Under the pieces are notes generated by a model, which was not told the DNA's origin, ran no database searches, and saw nothing but the letters and a program-made list of their open reading frames with translations. 64,000 bases of DNA, taken from Micromonospora sediminicola (lineage in GTDB: Bacteria; Actinomycetota; Actinomycetes; Mycobacteriales; Micromonosporaceae). The number at the start of each line of letters is the position of its first letter. Within the stretch, counting starts at the first letter, position 1. The position numbers were made by a program, and so were the translations under genes. Positions 21,030 through 30,764 of the stretch are shown here, in pieces. The stretch is from positions 3,300,501-3,364,500 of the forward strand of contig NZ_FLRH01000003.1 of the NCBI RefSeq assembly GCF_900089585.1, given 5' to 3'.

Positions 21030-22331
21030 ATGACGGAACGGGAAGCGGTGGCACACCTGCTGCGGCGGGCGACGTTCGGGCCGACCGCCGACGAGGTGGA
21101 CGCCGCCGAACGGGCCGGCTTCGCCGCCACCCTCGACCGGCTGCTCGACCCCGCCGGAGCGGACCGGGGCGCGGCGGCGACCCCGCCACCCGAGCTCGGC
21201 CCGGACCCGGCGGCGGCGCTCGACAAGTCAGCCACGCGCGAGCAGCGTCAGCAGGCCAACCGCCGGCGCCGCGAACAGGCGACCGCGCTCACCGACTGGT
21301 GGCTGGCGCGGATGGTCGCCGCCGAGCACCAGTGCGACGAGAAGCTGCTGTTCTTCTGGCACGGGCACTGGGCGACCAGCGTGCAGAAGGTGCGCTCGGC
21401 GCCGCTGATGCTGCGCCAGCTCGAGACGCTGCGCCGGCTCGGTCGCGGACCGCTGGCCCCGCTGGTGGACGCCATGGTGCGTGACCCGGCGTTGATCCTC
21501 TGGCTCGACGGGCAGCAGAACACCCGGCGGGCGCCGAACGAGAACCTGGCCCGGGAACTGATGGAGCTGTTCACGCTCGGCATCGGCGGAGGCTACGACG
21601 AGACCGACGTGAAGGAGGGCGCGCGGGCGCTCACCGGCTGGACGGTGGACCGGCGGACCGGGGTCGCCCGCTTCGTGCCCCGTCGGCACGACCCGGGCCG
21701 CAAGACGATCCTCGGCCGCAGTGCCGCCTTCGACGCCGGCTCGTACGCCGCGCTGCTCGCCGGCCGCCCGGAGACCGCCCGGTTCGTGGCCGGCCGGCTG
21801 TGGTTCCGCTACGCCGGCGCGCAGGTGCCGGCGCCGGCGGACCTCGCCGGCCCGGACACCGTCGGCACCCTGCGCCGGATCTTCACCGCCCCGGCGTTCG
21901 CGCAGACCCGGGACACGCTGGTCAAGCAGCCCGTCGAGTGGTTGGTCGGCGCGGCCCGGCAGCTCGGTGTCCGGCCGTCGGCGCTGCCCGAGGCGGGGCG
22001 GCGTCGGCTCCTGACCGGACTGAACGCCCTGGACCAGGTGCCGCTGCGTCCGCCGAGCGTCGGCGGCTGGCCGGCCGGGACGGCGTGGCTGACCACGTCG
22101 TCCCTGCAGGCCCGGCTCCGGGTGGCCGACCACCTGACCGCCGTCGCCGACCCGGCGGTGCTGGCCCGGCTCACCGCCGCGCCGCCGGCCGGTCGGCCCG
22201 AGGCGATGGCCCGCCTGCTGGTGGTCGACCGGTGGAGCGACCGCACCCGGTCCGCCCTGGTCCCGCTGGCCGGACAACCGCGCCGGCTGCTGGTGGCCGG
22301 TCTGGTCAGCCCCGAGTACGCGGTCAGTTGA
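21030..22331 (+). CDS. DUF1800 family protein
   Basis: The 433-residue protein has the DUF1800 hallmarks: HLLRRATFGPTADEVD at the N-terminus, FWHGHWATSVQKV near 107, the segment NENLARELMELFTLGIGGGYDETDVKEGARALTGW split near 170-205, and LDGQQNTRRAPN before it. No signal peptide is seen. DUF1800 is almost always followed by a DUF1501 gene, as here 12 bp later, and the pair is thought to act together on an unknown envelope or extracellular substrate. Confidence 0.85.
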   Translation: MTEREAVAHLLRRATFGPTADEVDAAERAGFAATLDRLLDPAGADRGAAATPPPELGPDPAAALDKSATREQRQQANRRRREQATALTDWWLARMVAAEHQCDEKLLFFWHGHWATSVQKVRSAPLMLRQLETLRRLGRGPLAPLVDAMVRDPALILWLDGQQNTRRAPNENLARELMELFTLGIGGGYDETDVKEGARALTGWTVDRRTGVARFVPRRHDPGRKTILGRSAAFDAGSYAALLAGRPETARFVAGRLWFRYAGAQVPAPADLAGPDTVGTLRRIFTAPAFAQTRDTLVKQPVEWLVGAARQLGVRPSALPEAGRRRLLTGLNALDQVPLRPPSVGGWPAGTAWLTTSSLQARLRVADHLTAVADPAVLARLTAAPPAGRPEAMARLLVVDRWSDRTRSALVPLAGQPRRLLVAGLVSPEYAVS

Positions 22332-22343
22332 GAGGAGCGATCC

Positions 22344-23585
22344 GTGGACGTCCTGACCCGACGGCGGTTCCTGGTGGCCAGCGGTGTGGTCGGTGCGACC
22401 GCCCTGGCCGGCGGCGCCGCCGCGTACCGCCTGAACGACCTGCTCGCCACCGCCGGCGACCGGGATCCCGAGGCCCGCACGCTGGTCCTGGTGACGTTGT
22501 ACGGCGGCAACGACGGCCTGAACACGGTCGTCCCGTACGCCGACCCCGCCTACCGGGACGCGCGACCCGATCTGGCGTACGCCGCCGAGGACGTGCTGCG
22601 GCTCGACGACGGCTTCGGACTCAACCCGGCGCTTGCCGGCCTGCACCGCGCGTACGGCACGGGCCGGCTCGCCGTGGTGCGGGGCGTCGGCTACCCGAAG
22701 GCCGACCGCAGTCACTTCCGGTCCATGGACATCTGGCAGACCGCCCAGCCCGACCGGCCCGGCACCACCGGCTGGCTCGGCCGCTGGCTGGACCGGGCCG
22801 GCGGCGATCCCCGGCTCGCGGTCTCGTTCGAGCCCGCCCTGCCGCCCCTGCTGGCCGGGGAACGCGGGGCCGGGGCGTCGGTGCCGGTGACGGACCGGGA
22901 GACCGCCCCGCAACTCGGCGCGGAGACGCTCACCGCGCTCGCCGCCGCCGCGCCGGACGACTCGCCCGCCCGGGCCCGCGCCGCGGCCTGCTTCGCCGAC
23001 CTGCGCGCGGTGGACGCGATGGTCGCTCAGGTGCGTGCCACGCCGGCGGGGGAGGAGGCCGAGGACGACGGGGAGACCGCGCCGGCCACCGCCACCGGTG
23101 GCGCCCGGGCCTCCCTGGACGCGCAGCTCGACCTGGTCGCCCGGTGCGTCGAGGCCAACGTGACCACGCGGGTGTTCTCCGTCTCGCTCGGCGGCTTCGA
23201 CACCCACGCCGACGAGAAGCAACTCCAGCAGGTGCTCCTCGGGCAGCTCGACGGCGCCCTGACCCGCTTCGCCGACCGGATGGCCCGCACCGAGGCCGGG
23301 CGAAAGGTGGTGGTGGCGGTCTACTCGGAGTTCGGCCGCCGGGTACGGGCCAACGCCTCCGACGGCACCGACCACGGCACCGCCTCGAACGTGCTGCTGC
23401 TCGGCGCGCCGGTCGACGGCGGCCTGTACGGCGAGCCGCCCAGCCTGACCGACCTCGACGACGGCGACCTGAAGCACACCACCGACTTCCGGGACGTCTA
23501 CGCCACGCTGCTGGAGCGGGTGCTGGACACCGATCCGGGCGCGATCCTGGGCGACTGGCGGGGGCGGCTCACGGGCGTGCTCTGA
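22344..23585 (+). CDS. DUF1501 family Tat-exported protein
   Basis: The GTG follows AGAGGAG and gives 413 residues. The N-terminus VLTRRRFLVASGVVGATALAGGAAA is a twin-arginine signal. The body has the DUF1501 (sulfatase-like fold) markers LVLVTLYGGNDGLNTVVPY near 50, RSHFRSMDIWQTA near 125, SVSLGGFDTHADEKQ near 285 and SEFGRRVRANASDGTDHG near 330. It forms a two-gene unit with DUF1800. The enzyme activity is not established for the family. Confidence 0.87.
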   Translation: MDVLTRRRFLVASGVVGATALAGGAAAYRLNDLLATAGDRDPEARTLVLVTLYGGNDGLNTVVPYADPAYRDARPDLAYAAEDVLRLDDGFGLNPALAGLHRAYGTGRLAVVRGVGYPKADRSHFRSMDIWQTAQPDRPGTTGWLGRWLDRAGGDPRLAVSFEPALPPLLAGERGAGASVPVTDRETAPQLGAETLTALAAAAPDDSPARARAAACFADLRAVDAMVAQVRATPAGEEAEDDGETAPATATGGARASLDAQLDLVARCVEANVTTRVFSVSLGGFDTHADEKQLQQVLLGQLDGALTRFADRMARTEAGRKVVVAVYSEFGRRVRANASDGTDHGTASNVLLLGAPVDGGLYGEPPSLTDLDDGDLKHTTDFRDVYATLLERVLDTDPGAILGDWRGRLTGVL

Positions 23586-23597
23586 CCTCGCGCCCGC

Positions 23598-25172
23598 TCA
23601 CCCGACGGCGGTGGGGGAGGGGGGTGCGCTGCCGCCGCGCGGCCCCTCGGCGGTCATCAGCCGAACGATCTCCGCCCGGTCGGCCGCCGACGGCAGCCCC
23701 CACTCCGGCCGGTAGCCGTACACCTGATCCAGCGGGGTGGAGGCGGTGCGGCCGTCCAGGATCTCGACGGCGTCGGTGCCGATCAGCCCGGGATGCTCGA
23801 CGCCGCACGCCTCCGCGACCTTGACCAGGTCGCGACGCAGCGTACGGATGTAGTTGGCGGCCCGCACCGACTTGCGGGCCGGGTCCAGCCCTCGCGCCAG
23901 CCAGGCGTTCTGGGTGGCGACGCCGGTGGGACAGGTGTCGGTGTGGCACTTCTGCGCCTGGATGCAGCCGATCGCCAGCATGGCCTCCCGGCCGACGTTG
24001 ACCATGTCGGCGCCGAGCGCGAACGCCACCACCGCGTTGTCCGGCAGGCCGAGCTTGCCGGCGCCGACGAACACCACCTGCTCGTGCAGGTCGCGCTCGG
24101 CGAAGGTCCGGTAGACCCGGGAGAAGCCCTGCTGGAACGGCAACGAGACCGAGTCGCTGAAGATCAGCGGGGCGGCGCCGGTGCCGCCCTCGCCGCCGTC
24201 GACGGTCACGAAGTCCACGCCCCGGCCGGTGTCCCGCATCAGCGTGGCCAGCTCCTCCCAGAAGCCCAGGTCACCGACGGCGGACTTGATGCCCACCGGC
24301 AGGCCGGTCTCGGCGGCGAGCAGCTCCACCCAGTCCAGCAGGCTGTCGCAGTCGGAGAACTCGGCGTGCCGGGACGGGCTGACGCAGTCCTGGCCCTGGG
24401 GGATGCCCCGGGTGGCGGCGATCTCGGCGGAGACCTTCGCCGCCGGCAGCAGGCCGCCGAGGCTGGGCTTCGCGCCCTGGCTGAGCTTGATCTCCAGCGC
24501 CCGCACCGGCGCGCCGGCGACCAGGTCCTTGAGCCGGTCCAGGCTGAACCGGCCGCGTTCGTCCCGGCACCCGAAGTAGGCGGTGCCCAGCTGGAAGACC
24601 AGCTCGCCGCCCTTGCGGTGGTGGGGCGACAGCCCACCCTCGCCGGTGTTCTGCAGGCAGCCGGCCAGCGCGGCGCCCCGGTTGAGCGCCTCCACCGCGT
24701 TGCCGGAGAGCGAGCCGAAACTCATTCCGGAGATGTTGACCACCGACTCCGGACGGAAGGCGCCCGGCCGGCCGCGCGCCGCACCCAGCACCTTGGCGCA
24801 GGGCAACGTCACGTCGTGCCCGGCGCCCGGAGCCGACGGTGGCACCGCCCGGCCGAACGTCCGGTGCTTGATGATCGGATAGCCGGCCGTGTGCTCGATG
24901 TCGTTGTCGGTGCCGAACCCGAAGTAGTTGTTCTCCTGCTTCGCCGAGGCGTACACCCAGCGCCGCTGGTCGCGGGTGAACGGCCGTTCCTCGTCGTTGC
25001 CGGCCACGACGTACTGGCGCAGCTCCGGCCCGATCGACTCGATCAGGTAGCGGGCGTGCCCGAGGACGGGGAAGTTGCGCCGCAGCGCGTGGTCACGTTG
25101 CAGCAGGTCGCGCGCGGCGATCGCGGCCACGGCGGCGACGGCGGCGGGTACGGCTCTCCTGGCCCAGCTCAT
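23598..25172 (-). CDS. FMN-binding glutamate synthase family protein
   Basis: The 524-residue protein has an N-terminal hydrophobic stretch (about 8-21) and the glutamate synthase large-subunit FMN/Fe-S core: VNISGMSFGSLSGNAVEALNRGA near 165, LEIKLSQGAKPSLGG near 250, VTVDGGEGGTGAAPLIF near 345, and the iron-sulfur cysteines CIQAQKCHTDTCPTG near 425. It lacks the amidotransferase domain, so it is the stand-alone GltB2-like form whose electron donor and nitrogen source are unclear. The start at ATG 25172 is preceded only by a weak ribosome site. Confidence 0.85.
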   Translation of the reverse strand: MSWARRAVPAAVAAVAAIAARDLLQRDHALRRNFPVLGHARYLIESIGPELRQYVVAGNDEERPFTRDQRRWVYASAKQENNYFGFGTDNDIEHTAGYPIIKHRTFGRAVPPSAPGAGHDVTLPCAKVLGAARGRPGAFRPESVVNISGMSFGSLSGNAVEALNRGAALAGCLQNTGEGGLSPHHRKGGELVFQLGTAYFGCRDERGRFSLDRLKDLVAGAPVRALEIKLSQGAKPSLGGLLPAAKVSAEIAATRGIPQGQDCVSPSRHAEFSDCDSLLDWVELLAAETGLPVGIKSAVGDLGFWEELATLMRDTGRGVDFVTVDGGEGGTGAAPLIFSDSVSLPFQQGFSRVYRTFAERDLHEQVVFVGAGKLGLPDNAVVAFALGADMVNVGREAMLAIGCIQAQKCHTDTCPTGVATQNAWLARGLDPARKSVRAANYIRTLRRDLVKVAEACGVEHPGLIGTDAVEILDGRTASTPLDQVYGYRPEWGLPSAADRAEIVRLMTAEGPRGGSAPPSPTAVG

Positions 25173-25212
25173 CCCGCCACTCTTTCCGCCACGGCCACCG
25201 GTCAAACTCCGT

Positions 25213-25239
25213 GGAACCCGGGCGGCGGGCGCGGTGTCA
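25213..25239 (+). promoter_or_regulatory. Candidate ECF-type promoter for the sigma factor gene
   Basis: GGAACC (25213-25218) and GTGTCA (25234-25239) are spaced 15 bp apart, resembling GGAAC...GTC promoters read by ECF sigma factors. This would let the sigma factor activate its own gene. Confidence 0.3.
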
Positions 25240-25254
25240 TGAAGGTGGACCGAG

Positions 25255-25821
25255 GTGGAGGTCGCCCTGGACGACGACGACATCGTCACCCGCGTACGCG
25301 CCGGTGACCGGGAGGCGTACGACCTCCTGGTCGCCCGGCACACCGCGTCCGCGTACCGGACCGCGCTGCTGCTCGGTGCCGGTCCGGACGCCGAGGACGT
25401 GGTCCAGGAGGCGTTCGTGAAGGCGTACCGGAAGCTGTCCCGCTACCGGGGCGAGGCGTCGTTCCGGTCGTGGCTGCTGGCCATCGTGGCGAACGAGAGC
25501 CGGAACCTGCACCGGTCGCGTACCCGGCGGCACGGGCTGACGCTGCGCGCGGCGACGGCCGGCCCGACGACGGACGCCACCACCGACGACGGCCTCGACG
25601 CGGTGCTCGCCGCCGAGCGACGGGCCGCGCTGGTGGACGCGCTGCGCCGCCTGCCGGCGCGCGACCGCGAGGTGATCGTCTGCCGCTACCTGCTCGACCT
25701 CGGCGAGGAGGAGACCGTGACCGTGCTGGGGCTTCCCCGGGGCACGGTGAAGTCGCGGACCCACCGGGCGCTGGCGAAGCTGCGCGGCCTGCTCGACCGC
25801 GAGGTGGTGCGCCGTGGATGA
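25255..25821 (+). CDS. ECF-type RNA polymerase sigma factor
   Basis: The 188-residue protein has region 2 (LVARHTASAYRTALLLGAGPDAEDVVQEAFVKAY split near 25-60, then RSWLLAIVANESRNLHRS) and region 4 (LPARDREVIVCRYLLDLGEEETVTVLGLPRGTVKSRTHRALAKL near 125-175). There is no extra C-terminal domain. It starts at GTG 25255. The next gene overlaps it by 8 bp and encodes a probable membrane-bound partner, so this looks like a sigma/anti-sigma pair. Confidence 0.9.
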   Translation: MEVALDDDDIVTRVRAGDREAYDLLVARHTASAYRTALLLGAGPDAEDVVQEAFVKAYRKLSRYRGEASFRSWLLAIVANESRNLHRSRTRRHGLTLRAATAGPTTDATTDDGLDAVLAAERRAALVDALRRLPARDREVIVCRYLLDLGEEETVTVLGLPRGTVKSRTHRALAKLRGLLDREVVRRG

Positions 25822-26530
25822 CCTGGAGCGGGAGCTGCGCGACCTGGCCGCGTGGCTGGAGCCGGCCGGCTCGCCGGACGTGACCGCCCGGGTCCGCGCC
25901 CGCCTCGCCGAGCCGGCGCCGCGACGCCGGTGGCGGTACCGGGTGGCCGCCGCGCTCGCCGTCCTGCTCGTGGTGGCGCTGCCGCCGGGCCGGGCCGCCC
26001 TGGCCGACGCGGTGGCCGGGCTGCTGCGCTTCGCCGGCGTGGTCGTCGACACGTCGTCCACGCCACCGCCCCCCGACGGCGCCCCGTCGCCGCTGCCGGG
26101 GCAGCGCCCGGTCGCGCTGGTCGAGGCCCAACGGCAGGTCCGCTTCCCGATCCGGGTGCCGGCCCGGCTCGGCGCACCGGAGCGGGTGCTGGTGGCCGAC
26201 CCGGACGACGCCGGCGGCCACCGGGTCGCGAGCCTGCTCTGGCGGGGCGGCGCGCTGCGGCTGGACGCCTTCGACGGCGCGCTCGACCCCGTGTTCCACA
26301 AGCAGGCGGCCGGGGCGGACGTCACGTTCACCCAGGTGCGCGGCGACTTCGCGATCTGGGTCGGCGGCCCGCACGCGCTCGCGTACGTGGACCGGGGCGG
26401 GACGGTGCGGGTGGCCACCGCGCGCCTGTCCGCCGCGACGCTGATCTGGCAGCACGCCGGGGTGAGCTACCGGCTGGAGGGCGACCTCGGGCGGGACGAG
26501 GCGATCGGGATCGCGGGCTCGCTGGGCTGA
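25814..26530 (+). CDS. Putative anti-sigma factor, single-pass membrane protein
   Basis: The 238-residue protein has an acidic-basic cytoplasmic stretch of about 35 residues, one transmembrane segment at about 42-58 (VAAALAVLLVVALPPG) and an extracytoplasmic domain of about 170 residues. There is no HxxxCxxC zinc motif, so it is not a ZAS-type anti-sigma factor. The role is inferred from overlap with the sigma gene and topology. The GTG start overlaps the sigma stop. Confidence 0.6.
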   Translation: MDDLERELRDLAAWLEPAGSPDVTARVRARLAEPAPRRRWRYRVAAALAVLLVVALPPGRAALADAVAGLLRFAGVVVDTSSTPPPPDGAPSPLPGQRPVALVEAQRQVRFPIRVPARLGAPERVLVADPDDAGGHRVASLLWRGGALRLDAFDGALDPVFHKQAAGADVTFTQVRGDFAIWVGGPHALAYVDRGGTVRVATARLSAATLIWQHAGVSYRLEGDLGRDEAIGIAGSLG

Positions 26531-26596
26531 GGCGGGAACCTTCCGGGCGCGGCCGGTGTCCTGCTGGCGAGGTTCGTCGTCGATCGGGGGTACGCG

Positions 26597-27103
26597 ATGT
26601 CGCGTCCGGGCCGGGTCCTGGTGGTGTCGGTGGTGGTGCTGGCCGGCTGCACGACCGCGGGGCCGCCGGACCCGCCTCCGTCCGACGTCGCCTCCGCCGC
26701 GTCGACGGGCTGCCCCTCGCGGCTGGACACCGGCCCGCTGCCGGAGTGGGCGGACGCCGGCTTCAGCGGCGACACCCGGGTGCCGCACGTGCTCGGCGCC
26801 CGGGGTGACATCGTCGCGGTCCTGTTCGGGCATCCGCTCACCCACGGCCGCGGCGACGGGCCGGCCAACAAGGTCCTCTGGGTGGCGCGCCCCGCGCCGG
26901 GCGCGACCGACCCGGCGACGTCCGCCACCCTGGTGATCACCGCGACCCGGGACGGCACCGCCACCCGGGTCACGCGGGAGGTGGCCGGCGGGCCCGGACC
27001 GTCCATCCTCGACCTCCCGGCGCCCGGGTGCTGGCACCTGCGACTGGACTGGTCCGGCCGGGTCGACACCCTGGACCTCACCTACCGCTCCGCGGCCGGC
27101 TGA
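26597..27103 (+). CDS. Hypothetical lipoprotein
   Basis: The 168-residue protein has a lipoprotein signal with lipobox VLAGC (cysteine near residue 18), then a proline-rich spacer and a beta-rich domain with cysteines near 38 and 150. I do not recognise a family. It lies 66 bp after the putative anti-sigma gene on the same strand and may be co-transcribed; a target of that sigma factor is a reasonable guess only. Confidence 0.65.
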   Translation: MSRPGRVLVVSVVVLAGCTTAGPPDPPPSDVASAASTGCPSRLDTGPLPEWADAGFSGDTRVPHVLGARGDIVAVLFGHPLTHGRGDGPANKVLWVARPAPGATDPATSATLVITATRDGTATRVTREVAGGPGPSILDLPAPGCWHLRLDWSGRVDTLDLTYRSAAG

Positions 27104-27129
27104 CCCGGCATGGTCGCGCCCGGCGCGGG

Positions 27130-27135
27130 TAACGC
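27130..27135 (+). promoter_or_regulatory. -10 box for leaderless DUF5872 transcript
   Basis: TAACGC lies 6 nt before ATG 27142 and there is no Shine-Dalgarno sequence, as expected for a leaderless mRNA. Confidence 0.45.
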
Positions 27136-27141
27136 CCGGGC

Positions 27142-27702
27142 ATGGCGAAGTACACCAGGCCCGAGCTGCGGGAACGGCTCAAGGAGGAGATCAAGGCCTC
27201 CGACAAGGGTGGGCGGCCGGGGCAGTGGTCCGCCCGCAAGTCGCAGCTGCTGACGAACGAGTACAAGAAGCGCGGTGGGGGCTTCGAGGGACCGAGGGAC
27301 GAGCGGCAGCGCTCGCTGCAACGCTGGGGCGGCGAGCAGTGGCAGACCCGGTCGGGGGACACCCGCGCGCGCAAGGACGGCGAAACCCGCCGTTACCTGC
27401 CGAAACAGGCCTGGGAAGAGCTGTCGGAGAAGGAACGCCAGGCGACCGACACCCGCAAGCGGCGGGCGTCGCGCTCCGGCCGGCAGTACGTGTCGAACAC
27501 CGGCCCGGCGAAGCGGGCCCGCCGGGACGCGACGGCGGCGGAGCAGGTGAACGAGCTGCCGGTGGCCGAGGCGGTCAAAATCGTGCGGGGCCTCGACACG
27601 CGTCAGCTGAACGCGGCGCTGCGCCGGGAACGCGGGGGCAAGGCCCGCAAGACGCTGATCGGACGCCTGGAGTCGGAACTCGGCCGGCGCCGCGCGGCCT
27701 GA
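27142..27702 (+). CDS. DUF5872 domain protein
   Basis: The 186-residue, highly basic protein starts MAKYTRPELRERLKEEIKASDKGGRPGQWSA (shown in part) with the DUF5872 pattern WSARKSQLLTNEYKKRGGGF and a QRSLQRWGGEQWQT segment, and ends in a SAP-like helix pair (DTRQLNAALRRERGGKARKT). Such proteins are soluble, of unknown function, possibly DNA-binding given the charge. Confidence 0.72.
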   Translation: MAKYTRPELRERLKEEIKASDKGGRPGQWSARKSQLLTNEYKKRGGGFEGPRDERQRSLQRWGGEQWQTRSGDTRARKDGETRRYLPKQAWEELSEKERQATDTRKRRASRSGRQYVSNTGPAKRARRDATAAEQVNELPVAEAVKIVRGLDTRQLNAALRRERGGKARKTLIGRLESELGRRRAA

Positions 27703-27712
27703 ACACGACGGC

Positions 27713-27745
27713 GTGGCCCGGCGCGGCCTCCCCGCGCCGGGCCAC
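27713..27745. terminator. Bidirectional terminator between DUF5872 and the xylanase
   Basis: A perfect 14-bp stem (GTGGCCCGGCGCGG with its complement) with a 5-nt loop fills the convergent spacer. Confidence 0.8.
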
Positions 27746-27750
27746 CTCGG

Positions 27751-29394
<1,644 letters not shown>

Positions 29395-29401
29395 TCAACG
29401 A

Positions 29402-29410
29402 TTTCCGGAA
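29402..29410. promoter_or_regulatory. TTTCCGGAA motif upstream of the GH10-CBM2 gene
   Basis: TTTCCGGAA matches the core at the GH43 and LacI promoters in this locus. It is 203 bp from the xylanase ATG and abuts the terminator of the neighbouring xylanase gene, so its assignment to this promoter is weak. The 29200-29401 stretch otherwise shows no gene. Confidence 0.35.
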
Positions 29411-29411
29411 G

Positions 29412-29451
29412 GTCGCGGCGGGGCCCGCCGGAGGATCGGCCCCGCCGCGAC
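29412..29451 (-). terminator. Terminator after the second GH10 gene
   Basis: A perfect 14-bp stem (GTCGCGGCGGGGCC with its complement) with a 12-nt loop starts 13 bp after the minus-strand stop at 29464. Confidence 0.75.
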
Positions 29452-29463
29452 GGTCGGGACGCG

Positions 29464-30657
29464 CTACCGGCGCGGCTGCTGCGGGACGCGCGGCAGCACG
29501 AACGGCGGGCCGGAGAAGATGAGGTCGGCCTTCATCTCCTGGTACGCGCGCTTGGGCCGGTAGTTCTCGTCGTACGCGGTGGCCAGCCCCTCCGGCGGGT
29601 TCTCGAACCAGTCCGGCACCCAGGAGTGCCGGTCGGTGAAGCCCCAGAGCGTGAACGACAGGCAGTGCCGCTCGGCCAGGCAGGCCCGCAGCAACGTGCT
29701 GAAGTTCGCCGCGGACGCCTGCAACCGTGGGTTGATCTCGGCGGAGTCACCCGCCTGGACCCCGGCGGTGAGCTGGCTGCGCACGTCGACCTCGGTGAAC
29801 GCGGTGGCCAGTCCCAGGCCGGCGAACCTGCGCAGCGCTGCGGCGACCTGGAGGGTGTCGTAGTTGCCGTACTGGGTGCCCAGGTGTCCCTGGCTGCCGA
29901 CCCCGTCGATCGGCACCCCACGGGCGCGCAGGTCACGGGCCATCTCGTAGACGAACTGCGTCTTGTCGTCGGCCGGGTTGCCGGAGCCGAACGCCTCGAT
30001 GTTGTAGTCGTTGTAGAACAGCAGCGCCTTCGGGTCGGCGGCTCGGGCCCAGCGGAAGGCGTCAGCGATGTAGCCGGGACCGAGGTTCTCCGCCCAGAAG
30101 CCCTTGTAGTGCAGCGTGGAGGGGGTGTCCCAGGGGTCGCTGACCGCCTCGTTCACCACGTCCCACTGCCAGATCCGGCCCTTGAAGTGGCGCACCACCG
30201 CGGTGATGTGGTCGCGCAGGATCCGGCGCAGCTCGGCCTTGTCGATCGAGCCGTCCGTGACCCCCTCGGTGAGCCAGGCCGGCAGCTGGTTGTGCCAGAC
30301 CAGCACGTGGCCGCGGACCCGCTGGCCGTGCTGGCGGGCGAAGTCGACCAGCTGGTCGGCCGGTGCCCAGTTGTAGGTTCCCCGGGTCGGCTCCAGGCTC
30401 TCCCACTTCATCGCGTTCTCGGCGGTGACGGTGGAGAACTCGGACCCGGCCAGCTCGCGGTAGCGCGGGTCGGCGGGGTCGGCGAGCGCGTCCATGTCCA
30501 CCGCGGTGCCGATGTACAGGCCGTGCCGCTGGGCCAGCGCGCGCAGGCTCTGCGCGGCCGGATCGTACGGGCGGCCGGCGGTGGCGGGGGCGACGTTGAG
30601 GGCGGCGACGGTGGCCACGGCGACCGCGCCGGCGACGATCCAGCGTCTCAGCTTCAT
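29464..30657 (-). CDS. Secreted GH10 endo-1,4-beta-xylanase
   Basis: The 397-residue protein has a signal peptide (about 1-27, ending APATAG) and a single GH10 domain without binding module. The acid/base is Glu170 (WDVVNEAV) and the nucleophile Glu289 (FTEVDV); ENAMKWESLEPTRG and HVLVWHNQLPAWL are typical. It starts at ATG 30657 behind GGAAGG. The upstream 100 bp carry several TTCCGGA/TTCCGAA motifs. It probably acts on soluble xylan, complementing the CBM2-bearing enzyme. Confidence 0.93.
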   Translation of the reverse strand: MKLRRWIVAGAVAVATVAALNVAPATAGRPYDPAAQSLRALAQRHGLYIGTAVDMDALADPADPRYRELAGSEFSTVTAENAMKWESLEPTRGTYNWAPADQLVDFARQHGQRVRGHVLVWHNQLPAWLTEGVTDGSIDKAELRRILRDHITAVVRHFKGRIWQWDVVNEAVSDPWDTPSTLHYKGFWAENLGPGYIADAFRWARAADPKALLFYNDYNIEAFGSGNPADDKTQFVYEMARDLRARGVPIDGVGSQGHLGTQYGNYDTLQVAAALRRFAGLGLATAFTEVDVRSQLTAGVQAGDSAEINPRLQASAANFSTLLRACLAERHCLSFTLWGFTDRHSWVPDWFENPPEGLATAYDENYRPKRAYQEMKADLIFSGPPFVLPRVPQQPRR

Positions 30658-30680
30658 GGTCGTTCCTTCCGGAGGGACGG

Positions 30681-30720
30681 TTCCGAAACTTCCGGGATAC
30701 TTCCGAAAGTGATCCGGAAC
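30681..30720 (-). promoter_or_regulatory. Cluster of TTCCG-type repeats before the second GH10 gene
   Basis: This 40-bp stretch contains TTCCGAAAC, CTTCCGGGA, CTTCCGAAAG and ATCCGGAAC, arranged 24-63 bp before the ATG. These are variants of the TTCCGGAA core at the GH43 and LacI promoters and probably form the operator. Confidence 0.5.
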
Positions 30721-30764
30721 ACTACGGACGTCGATGTCGGTCGTCAACCGTCCCTCCGGGACGC

